Below, in pieces: positions 1 to 11,360 of a stretch of 64,000 bases of DNA. The stretch covers positions 58,940,753 through 59,004,752 of the forward strand of contig CM043959.1 in the NCBI GenBank assembly GCA_014529385.2, in the 5' to 3' direction. The DNA comes from Adiantum capillus-veneris (taxonomy: Eukaryota > Streptophyta > Polypodiopsida > Polypodiales > Pteridaceae). Under the pieces are notes generated by a model that saw only the letters and a program-made list of their open reading frames with translations, was not told the DNA's origin and did no database searches. Position numbers and translations under genes: made by a program. Positions within the stretch are counted from its first letter, which is position 1. Every line of letters begins with the position of its first letter.

Positions 1-2494
1 ATAGACTCTCACCACTTCACACTATCATCCATTTGAATGGCCTCTTTGTAGCAAGTGGGTTCACGGTAATCAGTGACTAGCAAGTAGTCCAATCTTGGCT
101 CAAAAGGCTCAGGTGCACAAGATGTATGCGTAGATCTCCAAAGTGCCTGAATGCTAGATTTTTCTCTCTCTGGAGCAACATGTGTGTGTGTACTAGTGTA
201 AGGTACATCACTAGCACATCCAACATTCTGTTTAATTGGCGGTGAGGAGACATCCTTAAACCGTACTTTGTGATACTCAATGTATTTCATTGGCTTTTTA
301 TGCATCTTAGCCTCATTGAATATCACATGTGATCTATGTATAACCTTCTTAGGTTCTGGGTGCCATAGATGATATCCCACCATATCCAATGAAGATGCAC
401 GTGTGATTTGGGGTCCAGATTTTGTCTAAGTGCTTTTGACACATGTGAGAATGCCTCACACCCAAATATATGTAATCTTTCATAATTGGGCTTTTTGCCC
501 ATCCACATCTCCTACGGAAACTTGTACTTTAGTGGTGTACTAGGTAACCGATTCATTAAGTAAGTAGCTGTCATAACAACTTCTTCTTAAAATTCTTGAA
601 TTAAGTTGTCCATAGACAACATAGAAGTGACCTATTCCTGAAAGGTTCTATGCATACTTTCAGCCACACCATTTTGTGCGGGTGTGTAAGGAGTGGTAAA
701 TTTTCTTCTAATGCCTCTTTTACTGCAAAATTCTTTGAACTCAGAGGAAATGTACTCGCCTCCATTGTCACTGCACAAAGCTTTAAGATTTCTACACATT
801 TGGTTCTCAACCAATGATACAAACTTCTAAAAGACACTAAAGACGTCGCTCTTCTTCTTCAAAAGTAAACCCACACCTTTCTAGTAGAGTCGTCTATAAT
901 GTTAGGAAGTATAATGCTCCCCCTAGAGACTTGAGTGGCATAGGTCCGCACAAGTCGCAATGAATGAGATCTAGAGGACTCCCTAACTCTTTGTCCAAAG
1001 GTGGTGATGTCAACCTAGTCTCTTTGCCATATATACAATGCTCACATAAAGAGAAGTTATAGAAATCTAACATAGTGATATAACTAAAATGCTGCAAGAT
1101 TTTCATTCCCTTTTGACTCATATGTCCTAGCCGGCTATGCCACAACTCTGTAGATGGTAGCTCGACTACACAAATAGAATTTTCTTTCACAGAAGAGACA
1201 TAAAGTGAGTACAATGATCCAAAATTCTGGCCTTTAAGAATGACCAAATTTCCCTTCTTGATGATCCAAGGAGTACCATGAGCAAATATGATAGTGTAAC
1301 CCAAATCATCCAATTGTCCCTAGCATCAAACTCTTTGTCAATTTGAGTACATGTCTGACATTATAAAACATAAATTCAGTGCCATTACGCATAGGAAACT
1401 TGATGCTACCCACACCGCATATATCAAGCTTGTAAGAATTGCCTAGCTTCATTGTGCCATCTGTGGCAATGTATATAGAAAACCACTCCTTGTGAGGGGT
1501 CACACGAAAGCTAGAACTTGATTCCACAATCCAATTCTGCGCATAACACTCATCATGAGCTACAATGCATCAAGATTCAAATATTATTTGAAAATCAACA
1601 CGTCATTTGACACTTCAAAAACTTTTTCAATGGCTGGAGACTCAACCACATTAAGCTCTTCAATCTTCACGCTGATTTTAGGTTTGTCAGACTTTGATTT
1701 CTCTTTTCCATTATCATGCTCCATTGTGTGGAAATCTTTCTTCAAGTGTCCCTTTTTATGGCAGTAGTAACACTCTACATTGTGCATGTCTTTGCCGTGA
1801 CTCTTGCTACGGCCTTGCTTGCGATCCTGTGAACAACCGCAGCTACGACCACGTTGCTTTTGTTTGTCACGATTGCCACTAGACACATATACATATCCAT
1901 GCCCACTCGCATCAAGAGATTGACGTCGAATATCCTCAGTGAGCAATGCACTAGCAACACTATTGAAATCTAGCTTGCCATTTCGTGCAAAATTACTTAT
2001 GGTTGTGTTGAAAATATCCCATGATGATGGTAGCAAGCACAGCAAGAAAATGGCATTCATTTCATCATTGAACTTGAGAACTTTTGAAGTAAGATTTGAA
2101 AACACGTTGTTGAACTCGTTCAAATGAGAACTAACGTTAATGCCTTCTTTCATGTTCATGCGCATCAATTTCTTCATCAAGAAAACCTTGGTCGAGTCAT
2201 TGTTACCATTCCAAGCCTGACATAGAGCACCCCAAAAATCTTTGGTGTTGGTCTTATCCATTATGGTAAAGTTAATGGATTCACCAAGGTGCACACAAAT
2301 GGTCCTCATAGCACGCCCATTCAAAGTCATCCTACTCATCATCAGTGTATGCATTCTCTTTTCTTGCACGCAAGGGTGCTATCAAGACTTTGTTGATCAA
2401 AACTCTTGTATATACTGTCGCCAAATGACAAAGTTTGAGCCATCAAACTTTCTGATGTAGTACTCTTCTCTTCAGAAACACTACTCGCATCCAT
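1..2494 (-). pseudogene. Ty1/copia gag-pol remnant (copia-1), 5' part, cut by window edge
   Basis: Read on the minus strand this follows Ty1/copia order: gag, protease, GAG-pre-integrase, integrase, then the start of reverse transcriptase, which lies beyond base 1. Visible landmarks are a CCHC knuckle near 1740, a protease block ending in HVTPHKEWF-like residues (here RVTPHKEWF) near 1500, HSRLGHMS and CEHCIYGK (integrase HHCC zinc finger) near 1050-1150, SDNGGEY and NGVAES (integrase core) near 660-780, and the DSVKW segment just before RT at the left edge. Frameshifts and stops separate all of these. The protease DSGA motif reads ESSS, so the catalytic Asp is lost. It is related to copia-E at the right edge of the window but in the opposite orientation. 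Family assignment is firm; exact ends are not. Confidence 0.9.
1584..2369 (-). pseudogene. copia-1 gag capsid/nucleocapsid fragment
   Basis: This 261-residue open stretch carries the copia gag domain (UBN2-like; WGALCQAW and FLMKKLMRMNMKEG are characteristic) followed by a basic linker and the zinc knuckle CYYCHKKGHLKKDF. The last metal ligand of CX2CX4HX4C is Phe instead of Cys. The true start is probably the ATG at 2494, with a frameshift near 2375 separating the first 40 or so residues (MDASSVSEEK...) from the rest. The product would package element RNA in cytoplasmic virus-like particles if it were functional. Confidence 0.8.
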
Positions 2495-2990
2495 GATTAA
2501 GAGAATGTAGCCAAAAAACTTCATGGAAAATTGCATGGGAAAATTTCAGCAGAGTTTCTCCTAGAATGGGAGCAAAAACTCAAACCAAAAAGTAGTACAA
2601 TCACTGTGTAAGAACATCTAGAATTGCCAAGAATGCATAAAATCGATTTGTGGGAAAAATCTGACAAAATCTCCTTTGTATGTGTGGGACGGGTATCTAA
2701 CCTAACTTCTATCTTACTGTAGACATAGCAAGAACCACGAACATAATTGTCAATCCATGGGACAAAGCTGACATGACTAGTGCATAGAGGCTATAAGAGG
2801 TTGTCAATCTCTTGGAAAACAACAAACAACTCGCATCTAACTCAAGCTACACTCAAATGACAGAAATCACCAAAAGCTAGTCGCTAATCGGCAAACAAAA
2901 CATAATTGTTACATCATCAAACTACATCCAAACGTTACAAAACTTCTAGGACATATTTATAAGACCTAAGCACACATGCTTATGGTCTCA
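2495..2990 (-). other. probable 5' leader of copia-1, no primer site recognised
   Basis: This stretch lies upstream (minus sense) of the copia-1 gag start and has no ORF of note. A segment near 2535-2570 (gggaaaatttc, then cagagtttc) resembles one in the leader of copia D near 58990-59010, so leader is the likely identity. I could not find a TGGTATCAGAGC-type primer site or an LTR boundary, so the 5' end of copia-1 is undefined. Confidence 0.4.
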
Positions 2991-3594
2991 AATCTCACTT
3001 CAAGTGAAGTGCAGAAATTGCAATTATTAACAGTATGAGTTTTGACCTAGTCGATTTGAACGAGAATGCATCTAAATGCTTAGCAGTGATGCCCCAATAC
3101 CCCATCTATACTTATTTTATAATTTTGAAGCTTAAATTCCTACTTATGATAAAATTAGGCCGCACGGCGACGCCAAAAACTACGGATTACTATGAAATGT
3201 TTACGTCAATGCGTAGAGCTCTTACCTACGATTGCAAGGAAACAGATGTCACTGCAACGTGACAACCAGGAAGGGAGTAGGAAGCACGAGAAGGAGAGAA
3301 GTGAGATCCATAAGCTCACGCTATGTTCTATTATCCAAAAAACTTACAAAATACTTACAAAAAGTGGCTTTTATACCTTAGCCAAGGTTTCTATGGTCAA
3401 AACAAATAATTTGGGGGCTCTAACTAAAGATAGGTTGATACAATTTGGAAGCTTGTAGCCTCGGCTCATCAATTACACTGTTTATCTGGAAAGTAGGAGT
3501 TACAACATTCCTGATTTATCAAAATATTAAGTGTTTTTAAAATAAAAGCTCCGAAAAATGTTATATGAGTTAGCTTGCTGCTAATATTCCCCCC
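2991..3594 (-). repeat. LTR-like block with TATA box, unassigned
   Basis: On the minus strand a purine-rich tract (gaataggggggaat, near 3586-3600) is followed about 220 bases later by TATAAAAG (3368-3375). This spacing looks like the polypurine tract and U3 promoter of an LTR. Clear TG...CA ends and a second copy are absent from the window, so this is a suggestion only. Confidence 0.3.
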
Positions 3595-3790
3595 TATTCG
3601 TCTGTGTCGTCCCTGGACTGAAGTAGTCTTTGGGTTGAGGACTGGCGAGGTGGTCTTTAAGTGCATGTAGGGATTTTTCATATCTAATTCGTCTTTCTTT
3701 GTTGGGGACTTGCAAAAACTGCATAGTGACTCTGTTTTTAAGTTCAATAGCTAAATAGACAACAAACCTTGACATAAGGTTGTTGATCAC
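3581..3790 (-). CDS. small ORF of unknown function upstream of the purine tract
   Basis: A 69-residue minus-strand ORF ends exactly at the purine tract that precedes the LTR-like block. The position would suit the C-terminal end of a retroelement polyprotein, but I recognise no RNase H, integrase or chromodomain motif in it. It may be chance or a decayed 3' end. Confidence 0.2.
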   Translation of the reverse strand: MINNLMSRFVVYLAIELKNRVTMQFLQVPNKERRIRYEKSLHALKDHLASPQPKDYFSPGTTQTNRGEY

Positions 3791-3980
3791 TGGCCCACAT
3801 TAGGAAAGAAATGGACTCATTTTTGGGCCTTTCAAATCTAGTGAGAGAATGCTCCTTAGCCAATAGGAAGAAGGCTAACACTACGTTGAAAAAACCTTTT
3901 TTCTCATTTTGAAAATGTCTATGAAAACCATTTTGGTGAAATTGTCACTATCATCAGGAAAGTAAGGCGCTTGATAATGA

Positions 3981-4092
3981 CATCTGGCACAAGCGCCGAA
4001 CGCCTTTTTATGACCCGCTGTTGCTATCCTATAAAGTGAAGGACTTGTACTTGTGCATCTCGCACAAGTATCAATCACCTTTTTATGAAGTA
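3981..4092. repeat. imperfect direct repeat, 75-bp period
   Basis: Two blocks, 3981-4017 and 4056-4092, share the order catct, gcacaag, then cctttttatga. The intervening sequence is unrelated. No coding content is seen around them. Confidence 0.6.
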
Positions 4093-4161
4093 CTCGCAAT
4101 TTAAATTCGAACAGATTGTACTTGATAGTGATTGATAGGTACTATTTAAGACTATGAAGGA

Positions 4162-4225
4162 GTCAGAACCAAGCGAATAGAGGCGATTGAGGGATCTCTG
4201 GGACCTCTATTCGCTTGGTTCTGAC
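4162..4225. repeat. perfect inverted repeat, 22-bp arms, 20-base loop
   Basis: The arm 4162-4183 (gtcagaaccaagcgaatag then agg) is the exact reverse complement of 4204-4225. A third copy, in the left-arm orientation with one mismatch, lies at 4375-4396. The surrounding 3791-4640 has no recognisable gene. See findings. Confidence 0.9.
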
Positions 4226-4644
4226 CTTATGAGGCCCAAGTATTAAGATATAGCACTTTTTAAGCCCACGGATGCATCTGGAACGTCCAAAAACCATAGG
4301 ATAGCTCTTTAAAACGCTGAAATCTGACGTCTCTAGCTCAAGATAGAGCATTTTTAAGCATAGGACCTCATGAGGTCAGTACCAAGCGAATAGAGGCCCT
4401 TGAGGATATATTTGGCTCTAAATTGGCTCCCTTACCCTAATTCTTGAACTAGAAAAAAACATGATGAGTTTGAGACACATTTACAGGTATATTTTTCACA
4501 AACTATACAAGCAATGATTTTTTTAAAAAAAAACTCAAAAGAGGAAAGAACTTATCCTAAGCAATAAAAAATATGTAATTTTTACTATTTACTTTCTTTT
4601 TTTAATGCAATAATGGCGCAAAACACATGCCACTGAAGTATGTA

Positions 4645-4645
4645 T

Positions 4646-4710
<65 letters not shown>
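4645..4710. repeat. compound microsatellite (TG)n(AG)n
   Basis: An uninterrupted TG run passes directly into an AG run of about 40 bases. Confidence 0.98.
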
Positions 4711-4713
<3 letters not shown>

Positions 4714-4738
4714 TTCCACATTTGATATCTATTTTGTT

Positions 4739-4860
4739 GAAACATTAACATGAGTGATGGTTGTTTGCATTGAAGACAATGAGGGAATAGGTTGTTATTG
4801 AAACACTAAGATAAGTGATGGTTGTGGGAATTTGAAGATAATGACTCTTAGGATACCCCA
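4739..4860. repeat. imperfect tandem duplication, 61-bp period
   Basis: The unit beginning gaaacattaac at 4739 recurs as gaaacactaag at 4800. Both copies continue with a-gtgatggttg and then tgaaga-aatga. The second copy runs into the left end of the fold-back element at 4848. Confidence 0.7.
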
Positions 4861-5053
4861 CACGAGAGGGGGTAATTGTTATTGGATTACCCCCCATCCC
4901 TCGCATAATTGCACCTCTTTGAGGTGCCAAAGAGGTGCAATTGGATTTTGCAAAGGTTACCTCCTCTTCCCTTTTCGTGTGTGCTTGTGCACAAGTCAAA
5001 TAAAAAAAGTAAGTGTCTTACGAATTACGCCCTCTCGTGTGGGGGGTACCTAA
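4848..5053. mobile_element. MITE-like fold-back element, 206 bp
   Basis: The terminal inverted repeats are about 30 bp: left 4848-4877 starts ttaggatacccc, and right 5023-5053 ends ggtacctaa. Over the 22-bp core they differ by one base, and near the ends by a small indel. A second perfect hairpin sits inside, at 4907-4942, with 15-bp arms aattgcacctctttg and its complement. No transposase is encoded, so it would be non-autonomous. Superfamily is unresolved because no clean target duplication is visible. Confidence 0.75.
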
Positions 5054-5932
5054 ACCCTCCTTACCAAGGAAAAGGCCGTTATTGTAATTGGAGATGACCA
5101 AAACTTTATGCAAGTTTTGATGACAAGGAGTGGGAGGCTATTCTTCTTTTCCTTTTTGTAGGTGCAATCATGCTAAAAAGTAGGAACTTTCCCAACCAAT
5201 TTATGTAGCTTATTCTCCTATAACAAAATAGGCCGTTCTTGATGTGGAGAGGTGAAGAGTGCCTCTAGAGCTAAAATATGTATCATTTCTTTGGAATCCT
5301 TCTTTGGAAAAAAAACTCTAGATGATTTTGAATGGAAGTATCCTTAGGAAGACTAGTTGTGCTCGATTTTTGGCTTGCTCAAAAAAACTTGCTCCGGTTT
5401 TGGAATTGTTCTTGGAGGAGAACTGCCCTGCCCTGATTGCTATCCAACCTCCTATGCACTTGATTTTTTCTCCTTTGATGCATCCCCTTGTCTTGCTCGT
5501 CACTATTGTGAGAGCTATCATGCACCTGCTCTAGGCAGCTTTGTTTCCTTGCTCACTTGGTCCCTAGAGCTCCTTTCGTGTGTGTAGTTCCCCCCTTCCT
5601 GTTCTCCCTCATGTGTCTCCACCATCATGAGAGCTCTCCTTGTGTGTTACAAAGGGTCCCTCCACCAAATGTTATAAAATTTCAAAAGAAAACTTTACAA
5701 ATACCTTTTGAAAGTACCACAATAAGGTTGCTCCCACAATCAAAGTGAGCGTGCAAGAAGCACTGCCTACCACCTCATATGTGGGTAGCTAGTGTACCAC
5801 CTTACCATGCATATACCTTGAAAGGAAAGTGCCCACCAAATGAATTGGACTTGATAACATGTACAAACCTTGAGAAGTGGATGTCTTACCATTGGGACTC
5901 CATAAATTTATATGGATGTTATGTGAAGTACT
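5054..5932. other. unassigned AT-rich sequence left of the L1 insertion
   Basis: There are short plus-strand ORFs (5322-5534, 5357-5587) with no motif I recognise. This is the pre-insertion side of the L1 target and should join to 33262 onward when the L1 is removed. Confidence 0.5.
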
Positions 5933-5940
5933 TATCCAGT
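5933..5940. repeat. left target-site duplication of the L1 LINE
   Basis: The sequence tatccagt here recurs at 33254-33261, immediately beyond the LINE 5' end. Three bases (aac) separate it from the poly(T) that represents the LINE tail. Confidence 0.65.
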
Positions 5941-5943
5941 AAC

Positions 5944-5991
5944 TTTTTTTTTTGGTTTTTTTTGGGGAAGGGGGGGGGGGGGGGGGGGGGG
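5944..5991 (-). repeat. L1 A-rich tail plus 22-base G/C homopolymer
   Basis: On the plus strand, T runs (5944-5953 and 5956-5963) are followed by 22 consecutive G (5970-5991). On the LINE strand this reads C-tract then A-tract, placing the C-tract at the very end of the 3' UTR. Confidence 0.7.
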
Positions 5992-6190
5992 TTTGGGGGT
6001 TATGCCAAGCTTTTAAAAAAAAACCATAAGCCCGGGAGAATTGTATTAAAAGAACAAAAATTCACGAAGGGTAGCAAGGGCTTAGTCTAGATATACATGG
6101 CACGTCGGCCCTACTAACATAGCATATCATCTTAACCAAATTACATATCATTTAGTGCCGCTTGAAGCCTTTGAAGATAATGATGACCCT

Positions 6191-6380
6191 CTTGGCTATA
6201 GAATTCCACGTGGGAAATCTCTATCTCCAGCTTTGCTTCCCATTTAGAACGTGTGAGTTCTTTCCCCTCCAAATAGCCTTTGAAGACTCTTGGCCATAGA
6301 ATCCCACGTGGGAAATATCTATCTCCAGCTTTGCTTCCCATTTGTGTGAGTTCTTTCCCCTCCAAATAGCCTCCTCGCGA
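6191..6380 (-). repeat. tandem duplication in the L1 3' region, about 98-bp period
   Basis: The block starting cttggctatagaattccacg (6191) recurs at 6289 as cttggccatagaatcccacg. Both continue with tatctccagctttgcttccc and ttctttcccctccaaatagc. The second copy lacks a few bases near 6342. Confidence 0.85.
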
Positions 6381-6499
6381 GCCTTGAGGACGAACATGAT
6401 CATAGTAATGCTTGGAATTTTCAAGACTATCTTTCTTTGTCCGACAGATGATGACCTGATCGTCAGTAATCTTTATGTCCTGCACATTCATTGAGGAAA

Positions 6500-9400
6500 A
6501 AAGGTAGGATTCTGGTAAGCATCTTCAAACAATAGGCAATTCCGCAATAGCCAGATCCCCCATAAAAATTCTGCTCTAGCTTTGTTCCAAAAAATGCTAA
6601 GGACTCCTACATAATCTCCTACATAATCTCCTATAGTAAAAGTTGTTTCTAGGCTGGCGTGAAGCCCAATGACTTGAAGAGAGGGACAAGAATTTGACTA
6701 TTCTTTGGTAAACAGGTGCCCCATGTCCTCCACAACCCTTTTGCATATGCAACATAAGCCTTGGATTAAGTTAGCTTGCAGTGCCCTTTTTCCTGTCCAG
6801 AGGGCCTTATGCAGAATGATCCATAAGAGAATTGATTTCTTGGGTTCTACCAAATGTTCAAGAATTTGAATTCCCATTGTTTGGGCGAGTAATTAACTTT
6901 CCAATGCTTGTTGAGAGTGAGTGAAAAAATCTTGATATGAGAATCTTCCCTCCAACCCTCATTGCATAGCTTGAATCTCCCTCTCCAAGTGAAGGGTGCA
7001 TATATTGAAGGCAGCAGGTGAGTGTAGTATCCAGATGAACTCTCTCAGGAAAAGTTGGATTCTACTTCTGATGAGCTAGAGACCACAAGGGTGGACCTGA
7101 AACTGGAGTGCCAGCTCCATGTCACTAAGCCAAGCATGTTCTTTCCAGAGTCGAGCCCAAGTTTTAAGACCTTTCTTGTGGAGGATGAGGGCCTTTGTAG
7201 AGAAAGAAGGAGGTATTGCTGGTATTTTGATGCAGGGCCACCAGATGGAGTCATAGGAGGGAGAGTTGAGCCCAAATTTTAAGACCTTTCTTGTGGAGGA
7301 TGAGAGCCTTTTTAGAAGAAGAAGGAGGTATTGTTGGTAAGTTGATGCAGGGCCACTAGATGGAGGCATAGGAGGGAGAGAGAACCTGTGCTTGGAGAAA
7401 AGGTTTATATATAAACTGTCCCTGTGCCTATTCCAAGATTTCATAATGGATCTCATCAAATCTGAACTAGCTGGAGAGATTATCTGTTTGCCAAGAAAAA
7501 GATAACCAGAGGGAGGTGGGAAGAACCTTTGAAGTCAGCAAGTTTGAATCTATTATACTTGCGTAGAAGTAGTTGCATCCACTCCTATTTTGGTGCTCTA
7601 ATGCCACTATCAAGAGTTTGACCCATTTGGTCCGCTGCAGCATTGAGATCTTGAATGCCCAAACCTCCCTTAGACTTGGGGAGAATACATATCTTCCATG
7701 CAACTTTTGCACATTTGTGGGCATAAGGATCCCTAGCCCATAGAAAATTTCTACAGACCTTGGAGATAATATTAAGATGACATTTAGCAGGTCTATAGTA
7801 GCCAAAAAATAACATCACATAAGCATTAAGGAAATGGTTGATAGCTACTAATATTCCTGCTAATGGAATGTTGAAATCCTATCCACCAATTAAGTTTAGC
7901 TTGAAATTTGTTGCACACCCAGTCCCACCTTGCTTTGAGGGTGACACCGAATCCCATAGAGATTCCTAGGAGCCTAAAAATCTCTCCTTCTTTGATGATT
8001 TTGCAGCCCGCTTGGGATACCCACTCATGAAGGGAGTGATATGAGAAAACATCTGTTTTGTTGTGGTTGACCTGGGACTCCAATGCCAAGTAAAATATTC
8101 TCATGACCTCCCAGAACTCGGAGATCGTGTCATCCTCACTGGCTAGTAAAGCATTGGTGTCATCTGTAGATTGAGATAAACATTGTTGTTCCTCAGTTTT
8201 TGGAAGGGTTATACCCTTGATAAAGCCACAAGCCATCCTGTTCTTGACCAGGCAATTCAGCGAGTCTACTGTGATTGTAAACAATAGAGGAGCAAGAGGA
8301 GAACCTTGTCTAACTGCCCTTGCTAGCACAAATACATCTCACAGTGCTCCATTCAATGAGACTCTAGCTCTTGCATTGCCAAACAAATGAAAAGGACCAT
8401 TATGTATCCAAAACCCATTGCTTTCATACATCTCACGATAAAGCACCAATCAAGGCAATCAGACACCTTATCAAAGTCAATTTTTACAAAAAAAAACTTT
8501 TGACCCGATTTTGTTGCATGCTCAATACCCTCCCATAGAGATATGACAGCCTCCATTAACTTCCTTCCTTTGATGAATCCTTTCTGTTATGAAGATATCC
8601 ATTTCATCAAGAGAGAATAAATCCTATTGGGTGGCTACTGCCTTAAAAAATATCTTGTACGTTGTATTGCATGCTCAAGGGCCTCCAGTTAGACAAGTCG
8701 TTTTTAGCTCCTCTTTTGTGAAAAAGTTTGATGACCCCCTTATTGATCGAACATGGGAGTGCCTTATGTGACAAGGATTCTTCCCAAATAGCTAGAAGGA
8801 AGGGAACCAATAGTTCATTAAATTCCTGAAAGAACTCAGATGGTAGACCATCTAAACCTAGGATTTTGTTGGGCTTGAGCCCCTCTATGGCTTGATAGAT
8901 GTCTGACAGGGAGAGAGGGGATTCAACAGCTGAGGCTTCCTGCGGGGAGATAAATCAAGATCTGCAACTCAAGGTTTCTATTCAAGCTTCCACTGCTTCG
9001 AGTAGTAAAGACTGAGGGGTGTTGAATAAGGAGGCGAAGTGATCTCTCACATACTCACGATTCTGACTGTTAGACTCAATGGGGGTAGAGGTAGTAAAGA
9101 GGGGGATACGATCCCTAGAATTCTTCTTGCGGAGGGACTTGAACATCTCTTTAGTGGGTCTGCCTACCTTCCCAGCCCACTCTTGCTTGAAGAAGGCCAT
9201 AAAGTGTTTTAGAATGATATCTTCCTCGTGTCGGAGCTAGCTTTGCAAGGTGGAGATGTGGTTCTAGACTTCGGGGGAGGGAGGCGAGGCTTCTAACTCA
9301 GCTAGATTCGCATAGCCATTGTCTCTTCTCTTCTTCCAAATGAGGGTAACCTCCTTTCTGATTTGGATAAGTCTGGTTTGCATTTCTTGGATTTGCTTAC

Positions 9401-9739
9401 TCCAAGATCTGGCTAGAGAAAGAGAACGTGGTGAAAGACCGTGTCCAAATTTGTTGAACAGTCTCTTTCATGATGGGGAGCTTGAATAATGAGGGATCTG
9501 TGTGAAACCAGTTGTTCATAACCTTAGAGTATTTATCATCCATGGTGAGGACCAAGGGTAATGATTGGAGATGTAGGTGTTATAGAGAGGTTTAGCTTTG
9601 ACCCTGGTAAAGGCGTTGATAAGGGTTAGATCTATGTAGCACCTATCCAATCGAGCCTTTCTAGTAAGATTCCTAGAACTGTAGTTCTACCAAGTGAATT
9701 TGCCAATGGTCCCTACATCCCAAAGTTGTAGGTTGAGTT
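6500..9739 (-). pseudogene. L1 ORF2, reverse transcriptase and zinc-binding part
   Basis: This is the continuation of ORF2 after the A1 insertion. In order on the minus strand: LQLWDVGTIGKFTW (end of the endonuclease) near 9720; EWAGKVGRPTKEMF near 9180; GLKPNKILGLDGLPSEFF (RT, G-DG-P motif) near 8870; KIDFDKVSDCLDW (RT motif with the first catalytic Asp) near 8490; RQGSPLAPLLF near 8310; STDDTNALL (normally YADD) near 8160; LPKSKGGLGIQDL near 7660; and a Cys/His zf-RVT region with CCICKR...GHLF near 6760. Many frameshifts and stops are present and the YADD Tyr-Ala pair is altered. It cannot be active. Confidence 0.88.
7153..7382 (-). repeat. tandem duplication inside L1 ORF2, 115-bp period
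   Basis: The block gagcccaagttttaagacct (7153) recurs at 7268 as gagcccaaattttaagacct. The similarity continues through gaaggaggtatt and gatgcagggccac. It lies in the C-terminal region of ORF2. Confidence 0.85.
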
Positions 9740-11347
9740 TGACATAAAATTAACATCTAATATCTAACCAACCCAAATGATTTTCTCATATTAAACTGAT
9801 CACTTAATGTGGGAGAATAAATGGGAAAAAGTGCTAAGATATAGACATGTGCTTATAGATCTATCTCAACATGGGGCCAATGGTAAAGGGGCCCAAATGA
9901 GAGATGGTCTATCAAAGAGCAAGGCTAACCAATGGAGCATAATACCTTAGGGCTAGCTTCATTGAAGACCTCCAATAATGTGTGTAAAAGTCCTTTGACC
10001 TTAGGTAAGCTAGGGATGAGCTTGAGACGGGAACCCGACCCAGCTCGAGGTGCTAGTCCTGCTTGTCATACTTGATGACTGAGGTGCTTGAGCTGCTTGA
10101 GATGCTTGAGGTGCTTGATGATTGAGATGCTTGAGGTGCTTGACATGCTTGAGATGCTAGGGTTGCACTTGAGGTGGGAACCCAACCCAAGCTTAACGTG
10201 CTTAAGGGCCAATCTTGTGGTGGGAACTGGGCCTATGCATGAGGGGCTTGAGGTGTCAAAAAGTAGAATACTCAATCCCTCCAAGGAGGGGGCGAGACCT
10301 ACATGAGGGGGGATGAGAGAGAACACCCACACACTCACACAAGGCATGCATGGTACAAAGAAAGCAGAAGGGACACTTGTCAAGTTCCTCCTCATGTTGC
10401 CCTCATGATGTGCCTGCAGCCTATTGGTTTGCCACCCAAGGGGTCCAATGATAATTTAGGATATTTAATTAATTGATTTTGCATTTGTCAAGTCCTCTCT
10501 CTCAAAGGGGAAAGGGGGACACTTGTCTCAAGGCTACCCTTGCTACTTGTAATGCCTCCTACTTGTGATTGGCTAGGCCTGGAGCAATGAGCCTCAAGCA
10601 TGAGCTACAAGTGGGCGGGTCAACCCAAGCAAGCTAGGGGGTTGCTTAGAAGGTATACTCACCCACACACACTCAAAAACACTCCCATTGTGTGCTATGC
10701 AAAGTGCAAGAGCTCCCTCTCCTTCTCCAAGCAAGTAGAGGTTGAGAGCCTACACCAACACTCTTGGCTATGGAGTGCAAATCCAACCAAGAGCCATGCT
10801 TCAATGATTAAGTTTTCCATCTCCTTCTTCTTCATTACTATGCTATTATGTACGCTAACAAAAAGAGTTATGATACTTGTGAGGAACTAGTTCTTTCTCC
10901 TATGAAATGTTTCTTCTTCCTCTTCCCTACCCTCATTCCCTCCTAGCTCTCTCCACCTTCGAAGTTGTTTGAGGTCTTGGGATAGTTAAATCTTTCTTCA
11001 AGTTTATGTTATGCTTGTGATGCATGAAGCTTTCCATCTTCATTGCATCACCTAGGTTACAAGGAACACTAAGATTGTATTGTAACAAGTCTCTCTTAAT
11101 GGGAGAAATCATAATAAAAATGCCTATTGGAGGGGGGACCGGCTCCACATAAATCCGGTCCTTAACTGCTGTAATGTTCTCTAAATTCTCTCTCTTGCAA
11201 AAGTATTGATCATTCCAAGTTAACTAATTTCTATGATTATGTTGCTATCTTCAATTATGTTTGCCCGCTATGCTCAAAAAGTCATTTCTCAAAAGGACTC
11301 TCATTAATTTCCACTACTCTCAAGTTAAATAGGCCAATTCCATTACA
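9740..11347 (+). repeat. A1 5' LTR (1608 bp)
   Basis: It aligns end to end with 16901-18509. It contains a GGTGCTTGA-type minisatellite (about 10078-10160), an AATAAA signal (11113-11118) and, just after it, a 7-bp-arm hairpin GGACCGG/CCGGTCC (11136-11161). The first bases carry an extra ttaacatc relative to the 3' LTR. Confidence 0.92.
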
Positions 11348-11348
11348 T

Positions 11349-11360
11349 TGGTATTAGAGC
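11349..11360 (+). promoter_or_regulatory. A1 primer-binding site
   Basis: TGGTATTAGAGC lies one base after the 5' LTR. It matches 11 of 12 bases of the TGGTATCAGAGC site used with plant initiator-methionine tRNA. It would prime minus-strand cDNA synthesis. Confidence 0.85.

Noticed and set aside
5322-6090. Host gene among ORFs 5322-5587 or 5779-6090
   Set aside because: These are short and overlap in different frames, with no motif; the last runs into the L1 tail and G tract.
10078-10160. CRISPR array in the ggtgcttga repeats
   Set aside because: These are degenerate 9-10-base units with no spacers, inside a plant LTR.
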